This document shows positions 1-8,801 of a stretch of DNA of 39,837 nucleotides, in pieces. This DNA comes from Bacteroidia bacterium (lineage in GTDB: Bacteria > Bacteroidota > Bacteroidia > UKL13-3), in NCBI GenBank assembly GCA_020049855.1, contig JAGVLJ010000074.1:1-39837 (forward strand), in the 5' to 3' direction. The position numbers and the translations under genes were made by a program. Under the pieces are notes generated by a model. The model was not told where the DNA came from. It did not search any database and saw nothing but the letters and a program-made list of their open reading frames with translations. Each line of letters opens with the position of its first letter. Position 1 is the stretch's first letter.

Positions 1-238
1 GTAGAGGAATTAAAGGCTATGCAAATTAAAAGCACCTGTAGATATGATTATCTTTTTTCATGCCATTTTTGGACTAAATCTTATTGAGTAATGGTATAAC
101 CTGTCAAATCAGAGGAAAAGCTTATTGCGAAAAAGAGCCATCATTGAATGTGTAAATGATAAACTAAAGAATAGTTGTAAAATTCAACACACACGAAACC
201 ATAGCAATAAACAATTTTTTAATGACCCTATGTATTAA
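1..238 (+). pseudogene. Remnant of an IS982-family transposase (C-terminal part)
   Basis: Translating 101-238 on the plus strand gives a stretch containing LLRKRAIIECVNDKLKN followed by KIQHTRNHS. I recognise this as the conserved C-terminal block of IS982-family DDE transposases (typically LLRKR-IIE-VND-LKN then QIEHTRHRS). Upstream, at about 3-35, another frame reads RGIKGYAN, resembling the family's G-DKGY block, but it is interrupted by stops. The C-terminus after HTRNHS is shortened by a stop at 236. With stops in every frame and no start, this is a dead fragment that may extend left of the window. It converges on rplQ. No terminal inverted repeat was recognised. The family call rests on recalled motifs, not on a search. 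Confidence 0.6.
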
Positions 239-274
239 CTAAGGAATTAGTTTGAATGAAGTATTATAAAACAA

Positions 275-304
275 AAAAGGATGGCTCGTTAGAACCATCC
301 TTTT
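275..304 (-). terminator. Rho-independent terminator after rplQ
   Basis: A perfect 10-bp stem (275-284 with 295-304) encloses a 10-base loop. On the minus strand it is followed by a run of T, the classic intrinsic terminator form. It lies 21 bases past the rplQ stop and closes the long ribosomal protein array. A-rich sequence on the other side may let it also stop plus-strand reading from the transposase remnant. Confidence 0.85.
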
Positions 305-324
305 CAGGGTGATATAAGGGTTAC

Positions 325-819
325 CTATTCGTTTGTAAAAGTTTCTTCAGCAGTAGTGGTATCAGCTGCAGCGGTTGTTTCTGCTTTCTTCTTGCTACCT
401 GCTCTGCGGGTACGACCTTTGGCAGCTTTTTTAATGCCTTTGCTTTCTGCCATCATCAGTTCGTTAAAGTCAACCAATTCAATCACGGCCATTTCGGCAT
501 TATCGCCTAAACGGTTACCTAATTTCAGGATACGGGTATAACCGCCTGGACGAGCAGCAATTTTATCGGCCACACTTCCAAATAATTCTTTTACCGAATC
601 TTTATTTTGGAGGTAACTGAACACCACCCTACGGTTGTTGGTGTTATCAGCTTTTGCTTTAGTGATTAGCGGTTCCACGTATTTGCGCAGGGCCTTGGCC
701 TTGGCAACAGTGGTTTTTATGCGCTTGTGCAAGATGAGCGATGATGCCATGTTTGACAACAATGCTGCCCGATGCGAAGCGGTTCTGCTTAATTTATTTA
801 CTGTATTTCCGTGTCTCAT
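325..819 (-). CDS. rplQ: 50S ribosomal protein bL17
   Basis: bL17 of the large subunit, near the exit tunnel. The N-terminus [13 protein letters not shown] and the block [21 protein letters not shown] (residues 90-110) are diagnostic. The usual bacterial length is about 120-130 residues. Here it is 164, because residues from about 122 form a Lys/Ala/Thr/Glu-rich tail of low complexity, likely disordered and surface exposed. It is the last gene of the array, 12 bases after rpoA and just before the terminator, the usual alpha-operon order. Confidence 0.97.
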   Translation of the reverse strand: MRHGNTVNKLSRTASHRAALLSNMASSLILHKRIKTTVAKAKALRKYVEPLITKAKADNTNNRRVVFSYLQNKDSVKELFGSVADKIAARPGGYTRILKLGNRLGDNAEMAVIELVDFNELMMAESKGIKKAAKGRTRRAGSKKKAETTAAADTTTAEETFTNE

Positions 820-831
820 TACGCTGTGTTA

Positions 832-1827
832 TTATTCTTCGTTCAAACGGTATTTTGAAAGATCCATACCAAAGGTGAGGTTTTTCTCACGTACCAATTC
901 CTCCAGCTCGGCCAATGATTTTTTACCAAAATTGCGAAACTTCAACAGGTCGGCAATATCGTAGCTAACCAAATCGGCCAGTGTACGTATCTCAGCAGCT
1001 TTTAAGCAATTGTAAGCACGTACTGAAAGGTCGAGGTCGGAAAGTGGGGTTTTGAGTATTTTACGCATGTGTAAAATATTCTCATCCACCTCGGTATTAA
1101 CTTCTTTAATTTGAGTATCGAGGGTAATTGATTCGTCAGAGAAAAGCATGAAGTGCTGAATCAAAATTTTGGCAGCTTCCTTCAATGCATCTTCCGGGTG
1201 AATAGAACCATCGGTATTAATTTCAACCACTAATTTTTCGTAGTCGGTTTTTTGCTCCACGCGATAATCTTCAACGCTGTATTTTACATTTTTGATAGGA
1301 GTAAAAACAGAGTCAACCGGAATCAATCCAATCACTGCATCTTTAGGTTTGTTCTCTTCTGCAGGAATGTAACCACGACCTTTTTCAACGGTAATTTCGA
1401 GTTCAAGGTTTACAAATGTTTCCATATTGCAAATAACCATTTCGGGATTAAGAATACGGAAAGCAGCAGTATGCTTGGCAATATCACCGGCAGTAAATTG
1501 GTTTTGTCCTTTAAGCGAAATATAAATTTTTTCGTTATCGGCTGCCGAGTCATTGAGTTTTTTGAAACGAACCTGTTTTAGGTTTAACACAATCTCAACC
1601 ACATCTTCAATTACACCTTTGATGGTAGCGAATTCGTGATCGATGCCCTGGATTTTGAGCGAGGTAATGGCATAGCCTTCCAGAGAAGAGAGAAGAATAC
1701 GCCTCAAGGCGTTTCCAATAGTAACTCCGTAACCTTTTTCAAGCGGACGGAATTCGAACTGACCATAAAAGTCAGTTTCCTTATGCATGATAACTCTGTC
1801 GGGTTTTTGAAAAGCAAGTATTGCCAT
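832..1827 (-). CDS. rpoA: DNA-directed RNA polymerase subunit alpha
   Basis: The alpha subunit dimerises to nucleate RNA polymerase assembly and contacts upstream promoter DNA. The N-terminal assembly domain covers about residues 1-235 ([20 protein letters not shown] near 25-44). The C-terminal domain starts near 265 ([16 protein letters not shown]), with R270 and N273 at the places of the E. coli UP-element residues R265 and N268. Length 331 is normal. It lies between rpsD and rplQ as in most bacteria, with gaps of 27 and 12 bases. Confidence 0.98.
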   Translation of the reverse strand: MAILAFQKPDRVIMHKETDFYGQFEFRPLEKGYGVTIGNALRRILLSSLEGYAITSLKIQGIDHEFATIKGVIEDVVEIVLNLKQVRFKKLNDSAADNEKIYISLKGQNQFTAGDIAKHTAAFRILNPEMVICNMETFVNLELEITVEKGRGYIPAEENKPKDAVIGLIPVDSVFTPIKNVKYSVEDYRVEQKTDYEKLVVEINTDGSIHPEDALKEAAKILIQHFMLFSDESITLDTQIKEVNTEVDENILHMRKILKTPLSDLDLSVRAYNCLKAAEIRTLADLVSYDIADLLKFRNFGKKSLAELEELVREKNLTFGMDLSKYRLNEE

Positions 1828-1854
1828 GTTATTGTTTGTATTATTATTTGCTTA

Positions 1855-2460
1855 TTACTTAGAGTACAATTCAACAATGAGTTGTTCTTTGATATTTTCA
1901 GGTATTTGCTCCCTGTCGGGGTAGCTAAGGAAAGTTCCTTTATAGTTAGCAGCATCCCACTCAAACCAAGAAAATTTATTGCTTCTGTGACTGAGTGATT
2001 CTGTAATTGTTTCGAGTGATTTTGATTTTTCGCGTACGGCAATTACATCGCCAGGTTTTAACTGGTAAGAAGGGATATTTACCACCTCGCCATTAACGGT
2101 AATATGGCGGTGCGACACCAATTGACGGGCGGCACTGCGAGTATTAGCTACACCTAAACGGTAAACTGCATTATCCAAACGTGCTTCGAGTAATTTAAGG
2201 AGGTTTTCACCGGTAATCCCTTTCATTACCGCAGCTTTGTGGAATGTTTTTGCAAACTGACGTTCTAGCAAACCATACGTATATTTTGCTTTTTGCTTTT
2301 CATAAAGCTGAACTGCGTACTCTGAAAGTTTGGCTCTTTTACGCATTTGTCCGTGTTGTCCGGGAGGGTAATTTCTTTTCTCCATCGCTTTATCAGGACC
2401 AAAGATCGGCTCTTTGAAGCGTCTTGCTATTTTTGATTTAGGGCCAATATATCTTGCCAT
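1855..2460 (-). CDS. rpsD: 30S ribosomal protein uS4
   Basis: Primary 16S-binding assembly protein, 201 residues from the start [10 protein letters not shown]. The reading frame is open for 18 more codons upstream, but that part overlaps the intergenic space and end of rpsK and does not resemble S4, so the start at 2460 is used. The S4 RNA-binding domain runs from about residue 91 ([10 protein letters not shown]) through [20 protein letters not shown]. The protein has no cysteine at all, so it is the zinc-free form of S4. It follows rpsK by 23 bases. Confidence 0.97.
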   Translation of the reverse strand: MARYIGPKSKIARRFKEPIFGPDKAMEKRNYPPGQHGQMRKRAKLSEYAVQLYEKQKAKYTYGLLERQFAKTFHKAAVMKGITGENLLKLLEARLDNAVYRLGVANTRSAARQLVSHRHITVNGEVVNIPSYQLKPGDVIAVREKSKSLETITESLSHRSNKFSWFEWDAANYKGTFLSYPDREQIPENIKEQLIVELYSK

Positions 2461-2483
2461 GTTATACTTGTAATTTTTGTTCG

Positions 2484-2879
2484 TTAAACTCTTCTTTTCT
2501 TGGGAGGGCGGCATCCGTTATGTGGCAACGGAGTAATGTCGCGGATGGATGTTACTTCCAAACCTGCAATTGCAAGCGTACGAATAGCAGATTCTCTGCC
2601 CGAGCCCGGACCTTTGACAAAAACTTCTACTTTGCGAAGACCAAGATCGAAAGCCACTTTAGCACACTCAGAGGCGGCTAAGCCTGCTGCGTATGGAGTA
2701 TTTTTCTTTGAACCTCTGAATCCCATTTTACCGGCTGAAGCCCATGAAATAACCTGTCCCGTTGAGTTGGTAACAGAGATAATGATATTATTGAAAGAGG
2801 CGGTTATGTGAACCTGACCCACAGTGTCCACGTGAACCACACGTTTCTTTGTAACCTTTTTGCTATTAGGTGATGCCAT
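2484..2879 (-). CDS. rpsK: 30S ribosomal protein uS11
   Basis: Platform protein of the small subunit, in contact with the 16S 3' region near bS21 and uS7. Recognised by [19 protein letters not shown] in the middle, the loop [16 protein letters not shown] and the C-terminus [18 protein letters not shown]. Length 131 is normal. The N-terminus carries a short Lys-rich leader before the conserved fold. The order rpsM-rpsK-rpsD is the standard alpha-operon order, here with 20-odd-base gaps. Confidence 0.97.
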   Translation of the reverse strand: MASPNSKKVTKKRVVHVDTVGQVHITASFNNIIISVTNSTGQVISWASAGKMGFRGSKKNTPYAAGLAASECAKVAFDLGLRKVEVFVKGPGSGRESAIRTLAIAGLEVTSIRDITPLPHNGCRPPKKRRV

Positions 2880-2900
2880 CTAATTTCGATTATTCAATTA

Positions 2901-3278
2901 TTATTTAGTAACTTTTTTCTTACCTGCAACCGTTTTACGTTTTCCTTTACGGGTACGTGAGTTGGTGCGGGTGCGCTGACCTCGTACAGGTAATCCTTTC
3001 CTGTGGCGCAGGCCACGATAGCAGCCAATATCCATCAATCGCTTAATGTTTAGTTGTTTTTCTGAACGAAGCTCCCCCTCTACTGTAATTCCATCGGTAA
3101 TGGCTTTACGGATGGTAGATAACTCGTCATCATTCCATTCGCTCACTTTTTTGTCCTGAGAGATTCCCGCACCATCAAGAATTTTAGCAGCCGTTGACGG
3201 GCCTATTCCGTAAATGTAGGTGAGACCTATAACGCCTCTTTTATTCTTTGGTAAGTCAATACCTGATATACGTGCCAT
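2901..3278 (-). CDS. rpsM: 30S ribosomal protein uS13
   Basis: Head protein of the small subunit that contacts the P-site tRNA and the central bridge to the 50S. Visible are [19 protein letters not shown] at the start, a helix-two-turn-helix region with [14 protein letters not shown], and the basic C-terminal tail with [18 protein letters not shown], which reaches the decoding site. Length 125 is typical. Only 3 bases separate the rpmJ stop from this start, suggesting coupled translation. Confidence 0.97.
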   Translation of the reverse strand: MARISGIDLPKNKRGVIGLTYIYGIGPSTAAKILDGAGISQDKKVSEWNDDELSTIRKAITDGITVEGELRSEKQLNIKRLMDIGCYRGLRHRKGLPVRGQRTRTNSRTRKGKRKTVAGKKKVTK

Positions 3279-3281
3279 ATC

Positions 3282-3398
3282 TTAACCTTGTCTTTGTTTA
3301 AACTTAGGATTCTTTTTATTAATTACGTAAAGCTTGCCATTGCGCCTAACTACCTTGCAGTCGACACTACGCTTTTTGATTGATGCTCTTACTTTCAT
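3282..3398 (-). CDS. rpmJ: 50S ribosomal protein bL36 (zinc-free form)
   Basis: A 38-residue gene found by translating the space between infA and rpsM. It starts [20 protein letters not shown] and ends KFKQRQG, which is unmistakable bL36. The zinc form of the family has three Cys and one His. Here only C14 remains, so this is the zinc-independent type. It sits 7 bases after infA and 3 before rpsM, its normal place. Both ends were checked on the sequence (CAT at 3396-3398, TTA at 3282-3284 on the plus strand). Confidence 0.96.
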   Translation of the reverse strand: MKVRASIKKRSVDCKVVRRNGKLYVINKKNPKFKQRQG

Positions 3399-3405
3399 TG
3401 CTCAA

Positions 3406-3624
3406 TTATTTGTAACGGTACGTTATTCTTCCTTTAGAGAGGTCGTAGGGCGACATTTCAACTGAAACCTTGTCACCTGGCAATATCTTTATGTAGTTCA
3501 TGCGCATTTTGCCGGAGATATGGCAGATGATCTCATGACCATTCTCCAACTGCACCCTGAACATTGCATTTGATAATGCTTCAGTGATAGTTCCATCTTG
3601 TTTTATTAGTGCCTGTTTCGACAT
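3406..3624 (-). CDS. infA: Translation initiation factor IF-1
   Basis: Small OB-fold (S1-like) protein that occupies the 30S A site during initiation. The 72-residue length and the blocks [20 protein letters not shown] and [20 protein letters not shown] are characteristic. It lies between secY and rpmJ. In many Bacteroidota a methionine aminopeptidase gene (map) separates secY from infA. Here only 51 bases lie between them, so map must be elsewhere. Confidence 0.97.
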   Translation of the reverse strand: MSKQALIKQDGTITEALSNAMFRVQLENGHEIICHISGKMRMNYIKILPGDKVSVEMSPYDLSKGRITYRYK

Positions 3625-3675
3625 CTTTTCAAATGGGCTGCGAAATTACTCTATTCTTTTCAATTAATCAAATAC

Positions 3676-5034
3676 TTATGCGGCTCCAGCGGTTGTCTGC
3701 CTACCTCTTATCCTACCGCTTTTCATTAACCCATCATAGTGCCTCATTAACAGATGGCTTTCAATCTGCTGTAAGGTGTCAAGCACTACTCCAACCAAAA
3801 TAAGGAGAGACGTGCCTCCGTAAAACTGGGCAAACTGGCTATTGATATTAAACAATACGGCAATAGCAGGCAATATGGCTATTAATGAAAGAAATAAAGC
3901 TCCGGGTAAGGTAATTTTCGACATAATGGCGTCAATAAAGTCGGCTGTCGGTTTTCCGGGTTTTATGCCTGGGATAAAACCGTTATTGCGTTTCATGTCA
4001 TCAGCAATATTCACGGTGTTGAGTGATATAGCTGTATAAAAGTAGGTGAACAGAATAATCAGTACCGCAAAGGTAAAGTTGTACCAGAATGAGGTATAAT
4101 CTACAAATGCCCCTACAAATCCCTGTACACTTTCATTAGGGAAAAACTGTGCAATTGAAGACGGAATAAACATTAATGCCTGCGCGAAAATGATGGGCAT
4201 TACCCCGGCTTGATTTACTTTGAGCGGAATGTACTGACGAACTCCCCCGTACTGGCGGTTTCCTTCAATGCGCTTGGCATATTGCACCGGAATTTTCCGA
4301 GTGCCCTGCACCAATAAGATTACCAGCGTAATTACTCCCAGCAGAGCTACCAATTCAATAAGAAATACTACAGGTCCGCCACCTGCTTCGTTAATTCTTG
4401 AATTCAATTCTGCAATAAATGAGAATGGAAGACGTGCAATAATACCAACCATGATGATAAGCGAAATTCCGTTACCCAATCCTTTATCGGTAATGCGTTC
4501 ACCCAGCCACATAATAAATACAGTGCTGCAGGTAAGAATAACGATGGAAGTAAACATGAAGGTAAAATTCGAAATCATTTCAGGATTGGTAACTGAGAGG
4601 ATGGCACTTGGGCTTTCGTTTTTCAAATTGATTAAGTAACCGAACGATTGAACAGCTGTGATAATAATAGTTAGGTAGCGGGTAAGCTGATTAATTTTTC
4701 TGCGACCGTCTTCCCCGTCTTTCTGCATTTTCTGGAATGACGGAATGGCCATAGTGAGTAATTGCACTACAATGGAAGCAGAAATATAGGGCATAATACC
4801 AAGTGCGAAAATAGAACCACGGGCAAATGCTCCACCCGCAAACATATTGATGATTCCTAAAATTCCATCTTTAGATTGCTGGTTTAATTGCTGAAGTTGA
4901 TTAGGGTCAATGCCCGGAAGAACCACGTAGGTTCCGATACGGTAAATTACCAATAACCAAAGGGTATTCAGCAAGCGAACTCGCAAGTCCTCTATGCGGA
5001 AAATGTTTCGTATGGTTTCTATGAATCGCTTCAT
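3676..5034 (-). CDS. secY: Preprotein translocase channel subunit SecY
   Basis: Core pore of the Sec translocon in the inner membrane; partner SecE is encoded at 33079-33276. At 452 residues it has the family's ten hydrophobic segments, beginning with the first near residues 20-40 after the cytoplasmic start MKRFIETIRNIFRIEDLR. The typical blocks GIMPYISASIVVQLL, GLGNGISLIIM and the basic cytosolic loop KRIEGNRQYGGVRQYIPLK are present. It sits between rplO and infA, the standard spc-operon position. Confidence 0.97.
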   Translation of the reverse strand: MKRFIETIRNIFRIEDLRVRLLNTLWLLVIYRIGTYVVLPGIDPNQLQQLNQQSKDGILGIINMFAGGAFARGSIFALGIMPYISASIVVQLLTMAIPSFQKMQKDGEDGRRKINQLTRYLTIIITAVQSFGYLINLKNESPSAILSVTNPEMISNFTFMFTSIVILTCSTVFIMWLGERITDKGLGNGISLIIMVGIIARLPFSFIAELNSRINEAGGGPVVFLIELVALLGVITLVILLVQGTRKIPVQYAKRIEGNRQYGGVRQYIPLKVNQAGVMPIIFAQALMFIPSSIAQFFPNESVQGFVGAFVDYTSFWYNFTFAVLIILFTYFYTAISLNTVNIADDMKRNNGFIPGIKPGKPTADFIDAIMSKITLPGALFLSLIAILPAIAVLFNINSQFAQFYGGTSLLILVGVVLDTLQQIESHLLMRHYDGLMKSGRIRGRQTTAGAA

Positions 5035-5057
5035 TTACTTTTCTCTGTCAAAAAAGT

Positions 5058-5504
5058 TTAAATTTTGTTAGCAGTTCCACCAGCAGTTTCAATAGCTTTT
5101 ATAGCTGAAACAGAAAAAGCATTGGCGGTTATATCAACTTTGGCTGTCAACTCTCCACGACCTAATATTTTGACCAAATCGTTTTTAGATACTATACCAT
5201 GTTTTTGAAATACGGCATGATCAAATTTGGTAATTTTAGCTTCATCAGCCATTTTCTGTATAGCGTCAAGATTTACACCTACGTATTCTACTCTGTTCAG
5301 GCTCTTAAATCCAAACTTAGGAACACGTCTTTGTAATGGCATCTGACCGCCTTCAAAGCCGGCTTTGTTTTTAGTACCAGAGCGTGAGCCGGCACCTTTA
5401 TGTCCGCGTGTAGAAGTTCCACCGTGGCCTGAACCCTGGCCACGACCAATTCGCTTTCTTTTTTTGGTTGAACCTTCTGCGGGTTTAAGATTGCTTAAAT
5501 CCAT
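5058..5504 (-). CDS. rplO: 50S ribosomal protein uL15
   Basis: Large-subunit protein whose Gly/Arg/Lys-rich extended N-terminus threads into 23S rRNA. Visible are [16 protein letters not shown] and [12 protein letters not shown] (residues about 15-43), then [18 protein letters not shown] and a globular C-terminal half ending with [18 protein letters not shown]. Length 148 is normal. The rpmD stop lies 5 bases upstream and secY starts 23 bases downstream. Confidence 0.97.
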   Translation of the reverse strand: MDLSNLKPAEGSTKKRKRIGRGQGSGHGGTSTRGHKGAGSRSGTKNKAGFEGGQMPLQRRVPKFGFKSLNRVEYVGVNLDAIQKMADEAKITKFDHAVFQKHGIVSKNDLVKILGRGELTAKVDITANAFSVSAIKAIETAGGTANKI

Positions 5505-5509
5505 AATGA

Positions 5510-5689
5510 TTAAATATTTTCAACTTTCAATAAGTGACTTACCTTGTTTACCATTCCTAATATCTGGGGAGTGGCTTCCAGTTCTACGCATTGATTAACC
5601 TTGGTTAAACCAAGAGCCCTTACAGTTCTCTTCTGGTTTTCGCTGCGATCGATGGTGCTTTTTAGCTGTGTAATTTTGATCTTCGACAT
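5510..5689 (-). CDS. rpmD: 50S ribosomal protein uL30
   Basis: A 59-residue protein from the start [18 protein letters not shown] further in-frame ATG at 5701 would add four residues but would overlap the rpsE stop; the start at 5689 leaves a 4-base gap and fits the family length. The blocks [15 protein letters not shown] and [14 protein letters not shown] are characteristic of uL30, which many other bacterial groups have lost. Confidence 0.94.
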   Translation of the reverse strand: MSKIKITQLKSTIDRSENQKRTVRALGLTKVNQCVELEATPQILGMVNKVSHLLKVENI

Positions 5690-5693
5690 TGTA

Positions 5694-6212
5694 TTAACCA
5701 TTAAAAACCTTCTTTAATCCTAATCCGCGATGTTGAGCTACCGTAAATGCATCACGCATGTTTACCAGTGCATCAATAGTTGCTTTTACTACGTTGTGCG
5801 GATTTGATGAGCCTTTTGATTTGGCAAGCACGTCAGTAATCCCGGCACTTTCCAAAACAGCACGCATGGCTCCACCGGCAATTACACCAGTTCCGTGTGA
5901 AGCTGGTTTAAGAAATACGTTACCACCGCAAAATTTACCAATCATTTCATGCGGTACGGTTCCGTTAATAATGGGAACTTTAATCAATGATTTTTTTGCA
6001 TCATCAATTCCTTTGGTAATGGCATCGGTAACCTCGCTGGCTTTGCCCAAACCGTAACCTACAATACCTTTTCCATCGCCTACAACCACAATGGCTGAGA
6101 AGCTGAAGGTACGACCACCTTTGGTAACTTTGGCTACACGCTTAATGCTTACAACCCGTTCCTTAAGTTCGATGTCGCTTGATTTTACTCTTTTTATATT
6201 AGCTGTTGACAT
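5694..6212 (-). CDS. rpsE: 30S ribosomal protein uS5
   Basis: Small-subunit protein at the mRNA entry and decoding region, important for fidelity. The N-terminal double-stranded RNA-binding domain contains [20 protein letters not shown] and [17 protein letters not shown]. The C-terminal domain has [20 protein letters not shown] and [19 protein letters not shown]. Length 172 is normal. It sits between rplR and rpmD with gaps of 11 and 4 bases. Confidence 0.97.
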   Translation of the reverse strand: MSTANIKRVKSSDIELKERVVSIKRVAKVTKGGRTFSFSAIVVVGDGKGIVGYGLGKASEVTDAITKGIDDAKKSLIKVPIINGTVPHEMIGKFCGGNVFLKPASHGTGVIAGGAMRAVLESAGITDVLAKSKGSSNPHNVVKATIDALVNMRDAFTVAQHRGLGLKKVFNG

Positions 6213-6223
6213 ACTGTTTGCAA

Positions 6224-6571
6224 TTAGAATTTAAGCCCCCCTTCACGTGCACCATCGGCCAGGCATTTAACGCGACCATGATACAAATACCCATTCCGAT
6301 CAAAAATTACGGTTTCAACTCCGGCCTCACGTGCCTTTTCGGCAATTAGTTTTCCTACTAAAACAGCTTTGTCAGATTTGGTAATTTTATCGGTCAGGCT
6401 TTTTGACGAAGCAGAAGCCAGCGTACTACCTTTTACGTCATCTATGATTTGGGCATAGATGTCTTTATTGCTCCGGAACACAGATAACCTTGGTTTTTGG
6501 GCAGTGCCAAAAATGCGACTTCTGATTCTCTTTTTTATTTTTATTCTTCTTTCCGTTTTTACGTTGCTCAT
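6224..6571 (-). CDS. rplR: 50S ribosomal protein uL18
   Basis: 5S rRNA-binding protein of the central protuberance. Recognised by [20 protein letters not shown] near the N-terminus, [18 protein letters not shown] in the middle, and a C-terminal [20 protein letters not shown]. Length 115 is typical. It is preceded by rplF (8-base gap) and followed by rpsE (11-base gap), as in the canonical spc operon. Confidence 0.97.
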   Translation of the reverse strand: MSNVKTERRIKIKKRIRSRIFGTAQKPRLSVFRSNKDIYAQIIDDVKGSTLASASSKSLTDKITKSDKAVLVGKLIAEKAREAGVETVIFDRNGYLYHGRVKCLADGAREGGLKF

Positions 6572-6579
6572 ACGCTTAC

Positions 6580-7131
6580 TTATTTACCAGCCGATTTACC
6601 AGCTTTTCTTCTCAATTGTTCGTTTACAAACTTGATACCTTTTCCTTTGTATGGCTCAGGTTTACGCAAGGACCTGATTTTAGCAGCAACTTGCCCGACT
6701 AACTGCTTGTCAGCACTCTCGAGGGTGATGATTGGGTTTTTACCTTTTTCAGTTTCAGCTTTCACTTTTACTTCCTTAGGTACTTCCATATAAATGTGGT
6801 GAGAATAGCCAAGGGTTAAGTCAAGAATTTGACCATCGGTGCTAGCTTTGTAACCTACACCCACCAGTTCCTGCTTTAATTGATATCCCTGTGTAACTCC
6901 GGTAACCATATTATTGATAAGTGAACGGTATAATCCGTGCAATGCCTTGTGACGTTTACTGTCAGTAGGGCGGGCAACGGTTAGAACTCCATTGTCAATT
7001 TCTAATTTAATATCCGGATCAATAGTTTGCTTCAGTTCGCCTTTTGGACCTTTAACGGTAACAGAGGTGGGGGTTGTTTTTACTTCAACTCCTGAAGGAA
7101 CGGTAACGGGTAATTTTCCTATACGTGACAT
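6580..7131 (-). CDS. rplF: 50S ribosomal protein uL6
   Basis: Large-subunit protein at the base of the stalk near the factor-binding site. It has two tandem similar domains: [17 protein letters not shown] begins the first, and [19 protein letters not shown] starts the second, ending [20 protein letters not shown]. Length 183 is normal. Upstream of the start, GGAGG at 7143-7139 lies 7 bases from the ATG. That is a strong Shine-Dalgarno match, uncommon in this genome's other genes. Confidence 0.97.
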   Translation of the reverse strand: MSRIGKLPVTVPSGVEVKTTPTSVTVKGPKGELKQTIDPDIKLEIDNGVLTVARPTDSKRHKALHGLYRSLINNMVTGVTQGYQLKQELVGVGYKASTDGQILDLTLGYSHHIYMEVPKEVKVKAETEKGKNPIITLESADKQLVGQVAAKIRSLRKPEPYKGKGIKFVNEQLRRKAGKSAGK

Positions 7132-7146
7132 ACTTTTACCTCCCTA

Positions 7147-7545
7147 TTAATAAACATAACATAAAACCTCGCCACCTACATTGTTTAAGCGTGCTTCTTT
7201 ATCGGTCATTACACCTTTTGAAGTGCTTAGAATGGCAATACCTAATCCATTTATTACTCTTGGCATGGTATCAACACCGGTATAGTTACGTAAGCCCGGA
7301 CGGCTTATTCTTTTCATGGTGCGTATGGCCGGAGTTTTTGTAACCGGATGGTATTTGAGGGCAATCTTAATAACACCCTGATGATTGGCAACATCTTCGA
7401 ATTTAAAATTCAGGATGTAGCCTTTGTCAAAAAGCACACGGGTAATTTCTTTCTTCAGTTTTGAAGATGGAATTTCCACAATGCGATGATTTGCTTTGAT
7501 TGCATTTCTCACTCTGGTGAGATAATCTGAAATCGGATCTGTCAT
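7147..7545 (-). CDS. rpsH: 30S ribosomal protein uS8
   Basis: Primary 16S-binding protein of the central domain; in E. coli it is also the translational repressor of the spc operon. Visible are MTDPISDYLTRVRNAIKA, a central basic region around YHPVTKTPAIRTMKRISRPG and the C-terminal STSKGVMTDKEARLNNVGGE. Length 132 is normal. Unlike its neighbours it is preceded by an 85-base gap after rpsN, room for a regulatory element. Confidence 0.97.
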   Translation of the reverse strand: MTDPISDYLTRVRNAIKANHRIVEIPSSKLKKEITRVLFDKGYILNFKFEDVANHQGVIKIALKYHPVTKTPAIRTMKRISRPGLRNYTGVDTMPRVINGLGIAILSTSKGVMTDKEARLNNVGGEVLCYVY

Positions 7546-7565
7546 TTCTATTATACGTTGTTTAA

Positions 7566-7609
7566 GCTGCCCGGTAGTAAGCCATTTGGAATAACTCTTT
7601 CCGGCAAGC
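7566..7609 (-). promoter_or_regulatory. Possible stem-loop in the rpsN-rpsH spacer
   Basis: The 85-base spacer 7546-7630 is by far the widest gap in the spc part of the array, where gaps are otherwise 1-25 bases outside infA-secY. GCTGCCCGG at 7566-7574 can pair with CCGGCAAGC at 7601-7609 as 3 + 4 base pairs around a 2x2 internal loop. It lies directly ahead of rpsH. A uS8 autoregulatory site or a processing site is conceivable, but the pairing is modest and the idea is inference. Confidence 0.25.
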
Positions 7610-7630
7610 GTTGTTTGTTAATTTTTAAAG

Positions 7631-7900
7631 TTACCAACTGGCTTTAGTAACACCAGGAATTTTGCCCATGGATGCCATTTCGCGAAACATGTTACGGCAA
7701 AGACCGAAATCACGGATGTATCCGCGGGGACGGCCTGAAAGTTTGCAACGGTTTCTAAGGCGAACAGGTGAAGAATTACGTGGAAGTTTCTGTAAACCAT
7801 TCCAGTCACCGGCTTCTTTAAGGGCTGCCCTTTTTTCAGCAAACCGTACTACCAGTTTCTCTCTTTTTACCTGTCTGGCTTTAATTGATTCTTTTGCCAT
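7631..7900 (-). CDS. rpsN: 30S ribosomal protein uS14 (long, zinc-free form)
   Basis: Head protein of the small subunit. The 89-residue length and the N-terminus [16 protein letters not shown] place it in the long form. The C-terminal block [20 protein letters not shown] then MFREMA keeps single cysteines, not the paired CxxC knuckles of the 61-residue zinc form. It lies between rplE (6-base gap) and rpsH (85-base gap). Confidence 0.96.
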   Translation of the reverse strand: MAKESIKARQVKREKLVVRFAEKRAALKEAGDWNGLQKLPRNSSPVRLRNRCKLSGRPRGYIRDFGLCRNMFREMASMGKIPGVTKASW

Positions 7901-7906
7901 TTGTGT

Positions 7907-8461
7907 TTACTTATTTTGATTTTTAAAAGGAACTCCAAATTCTTTCAGAAGTGACAAGCACTCTTCATCAGTAGAGGCATCTGTAACAAACGTGATGTCC
8001 ATTCCCTGAATACGGCTTACTTTGTCAATATTAATCTCCGGGAAAATAATTTGCTCGGTTACTCCTAAAGTATAATTACCTCTACCGTCAAATCCTTTAT
8101 CATTAACCCCGTTAAAATCACGTACTCGCGGTAGAGCAACAGAGATTAAGCGATCAAGAAATTCATACATTTTATCTCCACGTAAAGTTACGCGGGTACC
8201 AATGGGCATATTAGCCCTAAGTTTAAAGTTGGAAATATCTTTTCTTGATTTGGTAGGTACAGCTTTTTGTCCCGCAATAAGAGTCATTTCTCCTACGGCA
8301 ACCTCTACCAGTTTTTTATCAGCTACCGCTGCCCCAACGCCTTGGTTGAGGCATATTTTGGTCAACCGTGGAACCTGCATTACGTTTTTGTAACCGAATT
8401 TTTCTTTCAGTGCAGGAACAACTGATTTTGTGTATTTTTCTTTAAGTCTGGGTGTATTCAT
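7907..8461 (-). CDS. rplE: 50S ribosomal protein uL5
   Basis: Binds 5S rRNA and contacts the P-site tRNA at the central protuberance. Visible are [20 protein letters not shown] near the N-terminus, [20 protein letters not shown] in the middle, and [17 protein letters not shown] followed by [15 protein letters not shown]. Length 184 is normal. Its ATG shares one base with the rplX stop (TAATG junction), implying translational coupling. Confidence 0.97.
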   Translation of the reverse strand: MNTPRLKEKYTKSVVPALKEKFGYKNVMQVPRLTKICLNQGVGAAVADKKLVEVAVGEMTLIAGQKAVPTKSRKDISNFKLRANMPIGTRVTLRGDKMYEFLDRLISVALPRVRDFNGVNDKGFDGRGNYTLGVTEQIIFPEINIDKVSRIQGMDITFVTDASTDEECLSLLKEFGVPFKNQNK

Positions 8462-8799
8462 TACTTAATTACCTCCCCTGTAGTTTTAGCGTATCGAACT
8501 AATTTTCCATTTTCGTCAGCCTTGCGACCAATGCGGGTAGGCTTTCCATCATTTCCAATAACTTTTAAATTAGAGATATGGATGGGAGCTTCTTTCTCTA
8601 TAATTCCACCATTGGGATTTTGTGCGTTAGGCTTAGTGTGACGTTTTACAATATTTAAACCTTCAACTGTTGCACGGAGTTTTTGAGTAAAAATGGCAAG
8701 TACACGACCCTTCTGCCCTTTGTTGTCGCCACTAATCACCTGAACAGTATCGCCTTTTTTAATGTGCAGCTTTGGCTGCTTGTTAAATTTTCTTTGCAT
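8461..8799 (-). CDS. rplX: 50S ribosomal protein uL24
   Basis: Early assembly initiator of the 50S subunit. A KOW motif is visible near the N-terminus ([20 protein letters not shown]), followed by [13 protein letters not shown] and a C-terminal [20 protein letters not shown]. Length 112 is slightly above the E. coli 104. It overlaps rplE by one base and begins 2 bases after the rplN stop. Confidence 0.97.
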   Translation of the reverse strand: MQRKFNKQPKLHIKKGDTVQVISGDNKGQKGRVLAIFTQKLRATVEGLNIVKRHTKPNAQNPNGGIIEKEAPIHISNLKVIGNDGKPTRIGRKADENGKLVRYAKTTGEVIK

Positions 8800-8801
8800 A
8801 A

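Noticed and set aside
7618-7842. Alternative frame within rpsN on the same strand
   Set aside because: The uS14 frame is complete and diagnostic; the second frame is a shadow.
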